This document shows positions 9,034-17,038 of a stretch of 64,000 nt of DNA, piece by piece (positions within the stretch are counted from its first letter, which is position 1; each line of letters starts with the position of its first letter). This stretch comes from Bradyrhizobium hereditatis. Lineage in GTDB: Bacteria > Pseudomonadota > Alphaproteobacteria > Rhizobiales > Xanthobacteraceae. Location of the stretch: assembly GCF_020329435.1 (NCBI RefSeq), contig NZ_JAGKJK010000013.1, forward strand, positions 160,357-224,356, read 5' to 3'. Under the pieces are notes generated by a model. The model worked only from the letters and a program-made list of their open reading frames with translations, searched no databases and was not told where the DNA came from. The translations under genes were made by a program, and so were the position numbers.

Positions 9034-9168
9034 GAAGAGCTGTTCCGAAGCTCAAGTGCTTCCGGTCAGCGGAAGCTCAACAATCGTCAATAGCTGAAGG
9101 CCACGACGTGAAGTGGCGAAATTAATACTTCGCATTTCCGCGGGTCGTCACGAGCGGCCAGGCGAATG

Positions 9169-9196
9169 AAGCGGGCGCTTATGACCGCGCCCGCTT
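9169..9196. terminator. Bidirectional hairpin terminator
   Basis: This is a perfect 10-bp stem (AAGCGGGCGC / GCGCCCGCTT) with an 8-base loop. It sits between the converging DUF4142 and DUF2798 genes. The T-tract is weak on both strands, so termination is an inference from position and stem strength. Confidence 0.5.
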
Positions 9197-9203
9197 GCCT
9201 TGG

Positions 9204-9473
9204 CTAGTTTGATCTTGGCGCCTCGACGGCGAACGCCACGATTCGTCGCACCAGCGGTAGCACCGCGAGCAGCGTCGGAAACGCCACCAGCCAGGATATC
9301 GCCCATGCAGCGGGCCAGGTCGCCATGAAGGCAGGTGTCGGACCGAGACTCCTCAAGGTCGAAATCGCGGAGGCGACGAAGGTCATCAGCACCGACAACA
9401 CCAGCGGCATGACGACCGCCGCATAGCGTGCAGGTAATTTTCCGCGCGAGCGCGGAGCCTGATACGTAATCAT
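9204..9473 (-). CDS. DUF2798 family small membrane protein
   Basis: This 89-residue protein has two strongly hydrophobic segments, AAVVMPLVLSVLMTFVASAI and a second around WPAAWAISWLVAFPTLLAVL. The pattern KLPARYA...MPLVLS...ISTLRSLG is typical of DUF2798, a family of two-TM proteins of unknown function. I use the ATG at 9473; a GTG at 9506 would add 11 residues without family support. It stands alone, convergent with the DUF4142 gene. Confidence 0.85.
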   Translation of the reverse strand: MITYQAPRSRGKLPARYAAVVMPLVLSVLMTFVASAISTLRSLGPTPAFMATWPAAWAISWLVAFPTLLAVLPLVRRIVAFAVEAPRSN

Positions 9474-9745
9474 GATATCACTCTTTGGATTTGGTCGGTC
9501 GATCACGATGGCGCATGATGCATTCCTCCGGGGTCGAGCCGACCGGTTGAATGCGTTGCCTGACGTGAGACGCTTACGGTGCGCCTTAAGCGCAGCAGCC
9601 GCTTCCTAACCGGGATGCGGTGCGGGCGCCAGCCTCGAATTCTGGAAACGATCAAAATTGAAAGCTCGCGCCCCCGGTACGCGCAGCTTGCTGACACCAT
9701 GCTGGCAGCAGGGCTGGGTTAGGAAGGAGCCTCAAGGAGGTTCCC

Positions 9746-10165
9746 ATGATCGCGACTGCGCTCGACAATTTCAACCCGCCGCCATCTTCCAGACTGCTCG
9801 GCTGGCGCCTGCTCGACGCGCGGCCGAAAGAGGGCTGGATCCGCATCGGCTTCGACGGCAAGCGGGATTTTTGCAATCCGGCCGGCTTCGTGCAGGGCGG
9901 CATCCTTTCGGCCATGCTCGACGACACCATGGGGCCGGCGGTCTTCGTTATGACCGAGGGTAGGCTATATACGGCGACGATCACCCTGACCGTGAATTAT
10001 CTCGCGCCGGCGAGGCCAGGGCCGATCACGGGCGAGGCGAAAGTCACCCAGCTCGGCAAGACCGTCGCTTTCGTGGAGGGGCGGCTGATGGCCGAGGATG
10101 GCGCATTGCTGGCGACGGCAACGACCAGCGCGCGGCTGGTCGAGACGGCGAAGGCTATTCGATAG
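9746..10165 (+). CDS. PaaI-family hotdog-fold thioesterase
   Basis: This is a 139-residue single hotdog domain. FVQGGILSAMLDDTMGPA at residues ~49-66 is the central helix with the likely catalytic Asp. TLTVNYLAPARPG is the conserved beta strand. The family hydrolyses acyl-CoA thioesters, often aromatic or phenylacetyl-CoA derivatives; the substrate here cannot be read from sequence. A strong AAGGAGG ribosome-binding site lies 8 bases before the ATG. The gene is monocistronic, convergent with the DUF4239 gene. Confidence 0.9.
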   Translation: MIATALDNFNPPPSSRLLGWRLLDARPKEGWIRIGFDGKRDFCNPAGFVQGGILSAMLDDTMGPAVFVMTEGRLYTATITLTVNYLAPARPGPITGEAKVTQLGKTVAFVEGRLMAEDGALLATATTSARLVETAKAIR

Positions 10166-10184
10166 TGTGAGAGGGACGGGCGGC

Positions 10185-10973
10185 TTACCGGCTGTTCAGA
10201 GCGCTTGGCATGATTTGCAGCAGGGGCTCCGGCCCGATCGATATCTGGCCGGTGAAGGGCCGGTCATGCGCCGCGATCAGTAGGACCGAAGCGGCAACAC
10301 CGGTCGCGAACAGCGCCAACGCAATGGCGGATGCCAGCCGATTGTCGACGTGCACGATTGCGATCACCAGCAGCTCGCATATCGCCTGCAGATAGAGGCA
10401 CCACCACTTGACCCGGTTCACCTCAGCCTGGCTGACAATGATGCGTTGCCTTCGCGCATCCAGGGCGGACTGAAGTGCGGAGATGATTTCGCGCTGTGCG
10501 TTCTGCTGCCCTTCTCCCTGTGGGGCGATCGCGACGACGAGTTGCAGGGCTTCGACGAGCGCCGGCGGAGCCGCCCGCAGCGAGGCGGTCTGGCGCGCCA
10601 TCATCGGCCATTCCACTGTTGCGGAGTGTTCGACATAGTCGCGAACGAGGCCGCGCAACTTGGCCTCGTTCTCCGCGGGCAAGCCGGCGGCGAGAAGCGT
10701 CACAGCTCGCAGCGCGCTTGCTTCGCGGCTCACCGCCGCGGCGGCGCGGTCACCGTCATTCCAGACCTGCGCGGCCGTGAATGCAACGAACAGGCCGAAC
10801 ATGATGCCAAGCACCGGCAGCATGCCTGGAGAGACGGTCTTGAACGACTTTGCCCTCTCCTCCGTCGCGAGGGCGGTCACGCCCAGGAAAACGGCGATGG
10901 CGAGCAGATAGGTGAAGCCGAAGACGACCAGCGCCATGGCCCACACTGGTAAATTATGCAGCCAGTCGCTCAT
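10185..10973 (-). CDS. DUF4239 membrane protein
   Basis: This 262-residue protein has four hydrophobic segments: two at the N-terminus (WAMALVVFGFTYLLAIAVFL and MLPVLGIMFGLFVAFTAAQV) and two near residues 190-240. Between them is an Ala-rich helical region. This arrangement, with VWNDGDRAAAAVSREASAL after the second segment, fits DUF4239, also described as bestrophin-like. Its function is unknown; an ion channel role is only a fold-level suggestion. The start could be the ATG at 10973 or a GTG one codon earlier. It lies 25 bases downstream of the FAD monooxygenase gene in the same direction, so co-transcription is possible. Confidence 0.82.
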   Translation of the reverse strand: MSDWLHNLPVWAMALVVFGFTYLLAIAVFLGVTALATEERAKSFKTVSPGMLPVLGIMFGLFVAFTAAQVWNDGDRAAAAVSREASALRAVTLLAAGLPAENEAKLRGLVRDYVEHSATVEWPMMARQTASLRAAPPALVEALQLVVAIAPQGEGQQNAQREIISALQSALDARRQRIIVSQAEVNRVKWWCLYLQAICELLVIAIVHVDNRLASAIALALFATGVAASVLLIAAHDRPFTGQISIGPEPLLQIMPSALNSR

Positions 10974-10998
10974 CACCGTTACCCCCGTGCCGTGGATC

Positions 10999-12288
10999 TT
11001 AGCCGGTGCCGACCCGCGGCGCTTCCCGCGCGATCTGAACGATCGGGGGCTTGGCGTTGAGGCCTTCGACCTGGAAGCCGGCGACGCGCTTGTAGTTGGC
11101 GGCGATGTCTTCCAGCTCCTTGAGCGAGAGCACGTCGGTCACGACGCCAAAGCCATCAGGCGCGCGCTCTTCGACCATCTGCATCACCTGCTCGGGACCG
11201 TTGCGGCGGTTGAGCATCACGAGATCTGATGTCGCCGGCCGCCGCTCGGCCTCGTAGGCGACTAGCGCCGCGTTCGTCGTTCCCTTCGCAAGGATTTCGC
11301 GGGTGATGACGCGCGCATCCAGAATGGCCTGCGAGGCGCCGTTGGAGCCGATCGGGTACATCGGATGCGCCGCATCGCCCATCAACGTGACGCGGCCGAA
11401 CGTCCATTGCGGGATCGGATCGCGATCGACGAGCGGATATTCGTAAGCGTGCGGGCAGTTCTCGATCAGGCCCGGCACGTCGAGCCAGTCGAATTTCCAG
11501 TCCTTGAACCAGGGCAGAAACTCTTCGAGCCGGGCGGTGCGGTTATAGTCCTCGCGCCGCCACTGATAGGTCGGCGGCATATGCCGCTCGGCGACCCAGT
11601 TGATCCTGAATTTGCCGGCGCTGTCCGCCTGCTTCGAGATCGGATAGCAGACGAACTTCAGGATTTCGTGGCCGGCCATGATCATGGTGCGGCCGGACAG
11701 GAAGGCGTCGCTGTCGGTGATGCCGCGCCACAGGATGCGCCCGTTCCAGATCGGTGGTCCCTCTTCGGGATAGAGCTTTTCGCGAACCGCCGAATGGATG
11801 CCGTCGGCTGCGATCAACAGCACGCCTTCGTGCTGGCCTTTCGACTGGCCGGTCGCCTTATCGATGAATTCGGCGCGGACGCTGTTCTCGGTTTCGGTCC
11901 AGCCGGTGAGATGGTGGCTGGTCAGGATGTTCTCCTTGCCCAGCCGCTCGATCGCCGCATCGAGCAGGAGCTGCTGCAGCGTGCCGCGATGGATCGAAAA
12001 CTGCGGCCATTTGTAACCGGCTTCGATGCCGCGCGGCTCGCTCCAGATCGGCTTGCCGTGCTTGGAGAAATAGGCGAGCTCCTTGGTGCGGACGGCGGCC
12101 GCATCGAGCGCATCGTACAGGCCGAGTTCGATCAGTTCGCGCACTGCATGCGGCAGCACGTTGATGCCGACGCCGAGCGGCCGCAGCTCCGGCACGCTTT
12201 CGAACACTTTGGCGGATACGCCGATCTGGTGCAGGCTGAGCGCCAGCGTCAGCCCGCCGATGCCGCCGCCCGCGATGAGAACAGTCAT
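10999..12288 (-). CDS. FAD-dependent monooxygenase (flavin-dependent oxidoreductase)
   Basis: This 429-residue enzyme belongs to the PHBH/UbiH-type class A flavoprotein monooxygenases. It begins with the dinucleotide-binding motif GGGIGGLTLALSL, has LLIAADGIHSAVRE (the DG motif), and has GDAAHPMYPIGSNGASQA, the second FAD-binding motif. Such enzymes hydroxylate aromatic or polyketide-like substrates using NAD(P)H and O2. The substrate is not known. I choose the ATG at 12288 (MTVLIAGGG), since the 34 extra codons upstream precede the first beta strand without purpose. Two SDR genes lie upstream in the same direction, 150 bases away, which suggests a small catabolic group. Confidence 0.92.
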   Translation of the reverse strand: MTVLIAGGGIGGLTLALSLHQIGVSAKVFESVPELRPLGVGINVLPHAVRELIELGLYDALDAAAVRTKELAYFSKHGKPIWSEPRGIEAGYKWPQFSIHRGTLQQLLLDAAIERLGKENILTSHHLTGWTETENSVRAEFIDKATGQSKGQHEGVLLIAADGIHSAVREKLYPEEGPPIWNGRILWRGITDSDAFLSGRTMIMAGHEILKFVCYPISKQADSAGKFRINWVAERHMPPTYQWRREDYNRTARLEEFLPWFKDWKFDWLDVPGLIENCPHAYEYPLVDRDPIPQWTFGRVTLMGDAAHPMYPIGSNGASQAILDARVITREILAKGTTNAALVAYEAERRPATSDLVMLNRRNGPEQVMQMVEERAPDGFGVVTDVLSLKELEDIAANYKRVAGFQVEGLNAKPPIVQIAREAPRVGTG

Positions 12289-12438
12289 GGTACGCCCCTG
12301 TTGCTTCCCGGGCGTCATGGCATGAGGGAGGGCAGGGGGCAACTGCGAAGGGGCAGCAAATCCCTTACCGCTTGGTGGGTGTGGGCTCATTAAGGCTCAC
12401 GGGCGTCCGGCCAAAGGAGACATTTTCTGCTCCGGTGG

Positions 12439-13215
12439 CTAGGCCAAAATACCTCCATCGACCGTTAAGGCATGGCCGACCACAAAGCTTGCCGCTGAGC
12501 CGCATAACCATAGAACAGCGGCAGCGATTTCTTCAGGTTCGCCAAGGCGTCCGATCGGTTCGGCCGCTACGAACGCCTTGACGATCTCTGGATTGTTGTT
12601 CTTTGTTACCCGCTTCGCCATCGGTGTATTGCCGATAATGCCCGGGCATACTGCGTTGATACGGATGCCCTTCTCGGCATAATCGAGTGCGGAGGCGCGG
12701 GTGAGACCTATCACTCCGAATTTGCTGGCGGAATAAGCGGCGCGCCCTTTGGAGCCCCTCATCCCGCCGATCGACGAGCAGTTGACGATTGCGCCGCTTC
12801 TTTGCGCGGTCATGTGGCGAAGCTCCGCCTTCATGCAGTTCCACACACCACGCAGATTGACATCGATGATGTTGTCAAACTCGGTATCTTCCGTTTCAAC
12901 CAGTGGCGCACCATCGCAGTTTATGCCCGCATTGTTGAAAGCTGCATCGAGCTTCCCGTAAGTCTCGATCGCCTGCTCGATCATTGCGTTCACTTGGCCC
13001 CGATCCGTTACATCGCAGCCGATGGCAAGGACCTCATGACCCGCGGATCGCAGTTCAGCAGCGGCAGTTTCGAGCAACGCTGTGTTGCTGTCTGCAACGA
13101 CCACGGACGCGCCTGCATCACCAAATGCCCTAGCCGTCGCCAGACCAATGCCACCAGCGGCGCCGGTAACAAGCGCAACCTTTCCTTCGAAGCTGCCTAC
13201 CATTGCTGTACCCAT
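12439..13215 (-). CDS. SDR family NAD(P)-dependent oxidoreductase
   Basis: This 258-residue classical short-chain dehydrogenase has cofactor motif TGAAGGIGLATA at the N-terminus, NNAG around residue 93, catalytic Ser in VNCSSIGG, and YSASK as the Tyr/Lys catalytic pair. It ends with the typical GHALTVDGGILA. An Asp after the second beta strand (VVVADSNT) suggests a preference for NAD(H). The substrate is unknown. It is a paralogue-like neighbour of the SDR at 13227-13994, 11 bases downstream of it, so the two are almost certainly co-transcribed. Confidence 0.93.
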   Translation of the reverse strand: MGTAMVGSFEGKVALVTGAAGGIGLATARAFGDAGASVVVADSNTALLETAAAELRSAGHEVLAIGCDVTDRGQVNAMIEQAIETYGKLDAAFNNAGINCDGAPLVETEDTEFDNIIDVNLRGVWNCMKAELRHMTAQRSGAIVNCSSIGGMRGSKGRAAYSASKFGVIGLTRASALDYAEKGIRINAVCPGIIGNTPMAKRVTKNNNPEIVKAFVAAEPIGRLGEPEEIAAAVLWLCGSAASFVVGHALTVDGGILA

Positions 13216-13226
13216 TGGTATGATCC

Positions 13227-13994
13227 TCAGTGCGCGGTGAAGCCGCCATCGACCGGCAGGGCTACGCCGATTACGAAACTCGCGGCCGGACTACATAGCC
13301 ACAACACGGCGGCCGCGACCTCCTCGGCCCGGCCGAGGCGGCCGATTGACTGCTGCTTCATGATTTCGGCCATCGCGTCGGCTTGGCCTTTGAGCATGTC
13401 GGCGACCATCGGCGTGTCGATTGTGCCGGGGCAGACCGCGTTGATGCGGATGCCGCGCGGGGCATATTCGACACCCGCGCTCTTGGTCATTCCGAGCACG
13501 GCGTGTTTGGTGCCGTGATAAGCTGCGCGTTGCGGGAGGCCGACGAGACCGCCCAAAGAAGAGCAATTGACGATCGCGCCGCTCCCTTGATCGCGCATCA
13601 CGCGCAGCTGATGCTTCATGCAGGCCCAGACCCCCCGCTGGTTTACCGCGGTGACGCGCTCGAAATGTTCGATCGGCTCCTCGGCGGCGTCCGATGGCGG
13701 CACCTGGATGCCGGCGTTGTTGAACGCCATGTCGAGCCGTCCGTACTCTGCGACCGCGCGATCGACCATCGCCGCCACCTGCGCCTCGTCGGCGACGTCG
13801 CAGGCCAAGCCGATTGCGGTGCCGCCGTCTCGGACGATCCGTTCCGCCTCCTTCGCGGCGAGATCGCCGTCCAGGTCGGCCAGAACGACGGAGGCGCCGC
13901 TCTCGGCGAACATCCGCGCCGTTGCCAGTCCCATGCCCTTGGCGGCACCGGTGACCAGGGCCACCTGTCCTTTGAAGTCATAGATGGGGTTCAT
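13227..13994 (-). CDS. SDR family NAD(P)-dependent oxidoreductase
   Basis: This is a 255-residue classical SDR. It has TGAAKGMGLATA, NNAG, VNCSSLGG with the catalytic Ser, YHGTK as the catalytic pair, and a C-terminal GVALPVDGGFTAH. VVLADLDG again suggests NAD(H). The ATG at 13994 (MNPIYDFKGQ) has a GAGGAG ribosome-binding site 7 bases upstream; an in-frame extension to 14024 lacks one. It is the first gene of a minus-strand group, SDR-SDR-FAD monooxygenase and perhaps DUF4239. Confidence 0.93.
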   Translation of the reverse strand: MNPIYDFKGQVALVTGAAKGMGLATARMFAESGASVVLADLDGDLAAKEAERIVRDGGTAIGLACDVADEAQVAAMVDRAVAEYGRLDMAFNNAGIQVPPSDAAEEPIEHFERVTAVNQRGVWACMKHQLRVMRDQGSGAIVNCSSLGGLVGLPQRAAYHGTKHAVLGMTKSAGVEYAPRGIRINAVCPGTIDTPMVADMLKGQADAMAEIMKQQSIGRLGRAEEVAAAVLWLCSPAASFVIGVALPVDGGFTAH

Positions 13995-14344
13995 CCAACT
14001 CCTCACATCATGTTGCAAGATCATTCGCTCAGTTCGATTGTCACTTCGCGGGTCCGAGATTCCCGCTGATCACGCTGAACCTAGGTCTTTCGGGCGCTAA
14101 AGATTAGGTGATAGAAACTGATTGGAATCATTAGTGGAAGTTATGAATGAACCGCCGTCGTCAACCTTCACCGGCATTCTCGCTGCTGGTTGAAGCTCTT
14201 CGGTATCGAGGGAAGTAAGCGGCACGTCCGCTTGTAGCCCATCGCGACATATTGCATCGCCGCACGACCTTGGTCGTTTTGTGGGTAAAGCGGAGATAGG
14301 TTTCAGCGCTTCACGAAACCAAGTTTGTGAGTACACGGCCTAGT
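13995..14344. other. Gene-free, possibly degenerate region
   Basis: This 350-base stretch lies upstream of the SDR pair. Its base composition is visibly more AT-rich than the flanks. A 79-codon minus-strand frame (14097-14336) opens from a GTG with no ribosome-binding site and matches no family I know. Part of it (around 14210-14320) looks like a decayed copy of a dispersed intergenic element rather than a gene. The region should contain the promoter of the SDR operon. Confidence 0.4.
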
Positions 14345-14719
14345 TTACGGAGGAGGCGGAGCCGGGCCGAAGAAACCGACGATCTTCACCAGACGGCCGT
14401 CGGGACCGATCTCGCCGAAATCGATCGAGGTGTCGCCGCAGGTTCCATCCGCGCGTACCAGCCGCCAGAGGAAACGGACCACATGGTGGTGGACATCAAT
14501 ACCGCTCATGAACTCCAGCCGCGCGCCGGGCCGGCTGGCTAGCACTTCGCCGATCTTTGTCGCGAGCGCGTCGCGTCCGGCGAGTGAGACGTTCGGATCG
14601 AGATAAACGCCGGTGTCGCTCCAGCATTGCTCGAGCAAGGCGCGTCTGGCCGTATCGTCCGGCTCGTTCCACGCCGCCATGTATTGCGTAATGGTGTTCG
14701 CGATTGCGCTCTTGTCCAT
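14345..14719 (-). CDS. NTF2-like (SnoaL-like) protein
   Basis: This 124-residue single-domain protein has the NTF2-like cone fold pattern: an N-terminal helix ANTITQYMAAWNEPD, then CWSDTGVYLDPNVSLAGRDAL, and C-terminal strands ending KIVGFFGPAP. NTF2-like proteins in bacteria include isomerases, cyclases and ligand-binding proteins; no catalytic set can be assigned here. The start ATG at 14719 is supported by the family's usual N-terminus. It is divergent from the XRE-type regulator at 14834, and a palindrome lies between them. This suggests it is that regulator's target. Confidence 0.85.
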   Translation of the reverse strand: MDKSAIANTITQYMAAWNEPDDTARRALLEQCWSDTGVYLDPNVSLAGRDALATKIGEVLASRPGARLEFMSGIDVHHHVVRFLWRLVRADGTCGDTSIDFGEIGPDGRLVKIVGFFGPAPPPP

Positions 14720-14784
14720 CGATGCTGTCCTTGAACTTCGGCCCCTATGGGGTTCACTCTGCAAGGAATTGCGCGGCTCGTCAC

Positions 14785-14799
14785 TTACATCAGAGGTAA
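14785..14799. promoter_or_regulatory. Imperfect palindrome, candidate operator
   Basis: TTACATC-A-GAGGTAA is a 15-base palindrome with one mismatched pair per arm. It sits in the 114-base gap between the divergent NTF2-like gene (start 14719) and HTH regulator (start 14834). It is a plausible binding site for that regulator; no consensus for this family is known to me. Confidence 0.35.
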
Positions 14800-14833
14800 T
14801 TGCCGTCTTGATGCGATGCTCTAGATTGTCGGC

Positions 14834-15658
14834 ATGGCTGCTTCAGACACAAACTCGCACGAGATCCCGGCTGGACAGTTCAGCCGCCTGCTCAAGCATT
14901 GGCGCAGCGTTCGTCGGCTGACCCAGATCGAACTGGCGGCGGACGCCAACGTATCGGCCCGGCATCTGTGCTTTCTGGAGACCGGCCGGTCGCAGCCGAG
15001 CCGCGAGATGGTGCAGCTACTCGGCAGCGCGCTCGACCTGCCGCTCGAGGAGCGCAATGCCCTGCACGTCGCCGCAGGCTTCGTGCCGCCCTATGGCGAC
15101 AAGGGGCTGGCGGCTGAAAATCTGCAGCCGGTGCGGCAGGCGCTGGACTTCATCTTAAGGCAGCAGGAGCCCTATCCGGGGATCGTGATCGACGGGCACT
15201 GGGACGTTCGCATCCGCAATCAGGCGTCGGCGCGTCTGCTCAAGCCGTTTCGCGATTCATACGAGATGGAAAACCACCTTGCCGACAATGCCATGCACGT
15301 CGTTTTTCACCCAAAGGGCCTGCGCCAGTTCATGCTGAATTGGGACGAGTTCGCACGGCAGTTGATCCAGATCCTGCACCGCGATGTCGCGCAAGGCAGC
15401 CGTGCTGCGGCGGAGCTGCTCGATGAGATCATGGCCTATCCCGGGCTGTCGGCCGACTGGCGGCTGCCGCGCCATCAGCAGGCCTCCTCGCCGGTCATGA
15501 CGATGCAGCTTGCGAAGGGTGACTACCGTCTTGCCTTCTTTTCCACTTTCACGACGCTCGCGATGCCGACCGACGCGGCGCTGCAACAGATCAAGATCGA
15601 GTGCTTCTTTCCGGCTGACGATGCGACCGCCGAAAAGGCGCGCCAGCTGGCCCTCTGA
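14834..15658 (+). CDS. XRE-type helix-turn-helix regulator with MmyB-like ligand domain
   Basis: This 274-residue regulator has an N-terminal helix-turn-helix (residues ~14-70: LLKHWRSVRRLTQIELAADA, then VSARHLCFLETGRSQPSREM). The C-terminal ~180-residue domain is of the MmyB/PAS-like type seen in actinobacterial and proteobacterial regulators, often thought to bind a fatty-acid-like ligand. These usually control a small divergent enzyme gene. Here the divergent NTF2-like gene and the downstream NTF2-like gene (18 bases on) are the obvious candidates. Confidence 0.9.
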   Translation: MAASDTNSHEIPAGQFSRLLKHWRSVRRLTQIELAADANVSARHLCFLETGRSQPSREMVQLLGSALDLPLEERNALHVAAGFVPPYGDKGLAAENLQPVRQALDFILRQQEPYPGIVIDGHWDVRIRNQASARLLKPFRDSYEMENHLADNAMHVVFHPKGLRQFMLNWDEFARQLIQILHRDVAQGSRAAAELLDEIMAYPGLSADWRLPRHQQASSPVMTMQLAKGDYRLAFFSTFTTLAMPTDAALQQIKIECFFPADDATAEKARQLAL

Positions 15659-15676
15659 CAACCCCGGAAGATCGAG

Positions 15677-16153
15677 ATGCAGACTTCCTTGCGTGATCAT
15701 CAATCGCCGGCCGTGATGGACGAACTGCGCGCGCTAAATGCCCGCTTCATCCATAATTTCGTGACCAGCGATGTGGCCTCGCACGACGCCATTCTGCATC
15801 CCAGCTTCATCAACATCTGGCCCACCGGCCAGCGCTGGGATCGCGCGACCTATCTGAAATACTGGGCGACCGCCTTCGATCCCAAAGTCATCGTCTACTG
15901 GGACGTCCGCGACGAGCTCATCACTGTCATCGGCGACGTGGCGCTGGTGCGCTCCACCAACAAGCACATCCGCCGCCGCGACGGCAATGAAGTGACCGGC
16001 ATGACCATGTATACCGACACCTATCTGTTCGAGAACGGCGCGTGGAAATGCATTCAGGCCCAGCTCACGGCGGTGGCGCCCGAGCACTATCCCGCCGACG
16101 ATACGATCGTCAGCGTCTATATCGAGGGAAAGATTCAGCCGCGACCGAGTTGA
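15677..16153 (+). CDS. NTF2-like protein
   Basis: This 158-residue NTF2-like (SnoaL/DUF4440-type) protein is recognisable from LNARFIHNFVTSDVASHDAIL and the strand pair YTDTYLFENGAWKCIQAQLT. It is likely cytoplasmic. The substrate or ligand is unknown. It follows the HTH regulator by 18 bases in the same direction, so they are probably co-transcribed. It is the second of three NTF2-like genes in 4 kb. Confidence 0.85.
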   Translation: MQTSLRDHQSPAVMDELRALNARFIHNFVTSDVASHDAILHPSFINIWPTGQRWDRATYLKYWATAFDPKVIVYWDVRDELITVIGDVALVRSTNKHIRRRDGNEVTGMTMYTDTYLFENGAWKCIQAQLTAVAPEHYPADDTIVSVYIEGKIQPRPS

Positions 16154-16237
16154 ACTGCGAACGGGTACTCCACCGACCGGGGGTGGACGGCGCGGGGGCA
16201 TGCCGTTAACGTCCGGGTTTCCCCATGAGGAACCGCC

Positions 16238-16855
16238 ATGTTCAAGCTCTACTACGCCCCCGGCACCTGCGCGCTGGCTTCACATATCACGCTGGAAGAG
16301 GTTGGCGCGCCCTACACCGCCGAACGGCTGAACTTCAAGGAGAACCAGCAGAACAGTCCGGAATATCTCAAGATCAATCCCAAGGGCCGGGTGCCTGCGC
16401 TGGTGACGGACAATGGGGTGCTGACCGAGACGCCGGCGATCCTTGCGTACATTGCGCAGAGCTTTCCGGACGCGAAGCTCGTGCCGCAGGATGTCTTTGC
16501 ATTCGCGCAGGTGCAGTCGATCAACAGCTATCTCTGTTCCACCGTGCATGTCGCGCACGCCCACAAGATGCGCGGGGCGCGCTGGGCGACCGAGGAGACG
16601 TCGTTCGCCGATATGAAGCGCAAGGTGCCGGAGACGATGACCGCGTGCTTTACGCTGATCGAGCGCGATATGGTCAGAGGACCGTGGGTGATGGGCGAGC
16701 AGTACACGATCTGCGATCCCTATCTCTACACCATCGCGGGCTGGCTGGAGGGCGACGGCGTCGACCTGTCCAAGCTGCCGAAGGTCGTCGCGCATCGCAA
16801 GCGGATGGAAGAGCGGTCGGCGGTAGCGACGGTGCTGGCGGAGGAGAGGGCGTAG
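16238..16855 (+). CDS. Glutathione S-transferase (beta-class-like)
   Basis: This 205-residue enzyme has an N-terminal thioredoxin-like domain beginning MFKLYYAPGTCALASHI. Cys11 corresponds to the catalytic Cys10 of beta-class bacterial GSTs. The conserved cis-Pro segment is GRVPALVTDNG, followed by LTETPAILAYIA. The C-terminal helical domain ends at EERA. It conjugates glutathione to electrophiles or handles peroxides; the specific substrate is unknown. A GAGGAA ribosome-binding site precedes the ATG. It stands 84 bases after the NTF2-like gene and is followed by a repeat element. Confidence 0.93.
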   Translation: MFKLYYAPGTCALASHITLEEVGAPYTAERLNFKENQQNSPEYLKINPKGRVPALVTDNGVLTETPAILAYIAQSFPDAKLVPQDVFAFAQVQSINSYLCSTVHVAHAHKMRGARWATEETSFADMKRKVPETMTACFTLIERDMVRGPWVMGEQYTICDPYLYTIAGWLEGDGVDLSKLPKVVAHRKRMEERSAVATVLAEERA

Positions 16856-16920
16856 AATTCAGCTCGTAGGGTAGGCAAAGCGAAGCGTGCCCACCAGTCC
16901 TCTCGCCAAAATGATATGTC

Positions 16921-17028
16921 AGACCTCATCCTGAGGAGCACGCGGCAGCGTGCGTCTCGAAGGATGAATGCCACCAGCGGGGCCTCGTGGTTCGAGACGG
17001 CGCGTTCACGCCTCCTCACCATGAGGGT
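16921..17028. repeat. Family A intergenic repeat (hairpin element), copy 1
   Basis: This element of about 105 bases starts with CCTCATCCTGAGGAG and ends with CTCCTCACCATGAGGGT, which are near-inverted copies of one another. Inner arms CGTCTCGAA and TTCGAGACG are also inverted, so the whole element can fold into a long hairpin. Other copies are at 19971-20073 and 43301-43408. It is preceded at about 16866 by another short dispersed motif (GTAGGGTAGGCAAAGCG). It lies between convergent genes. Confidence 0.75.
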
Positions 17029-17038
17029 TTGGCAGTTA

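Noticed and set aside
9503..9700. 65-codon minus-strand frame upstream of the DUF2798 gene
   Set aside because: No ribosome-binding site, no hydrophobic or domain pattern, and it overlaps the probable promoter region.
16921..17028. tRNA gene suggested by GGTTCGAGAC
   Set aside because: The GTTCGA match belongs to the inner arm of the family A repeat; no cloverleaf stems or acceptor end can be formed around it.
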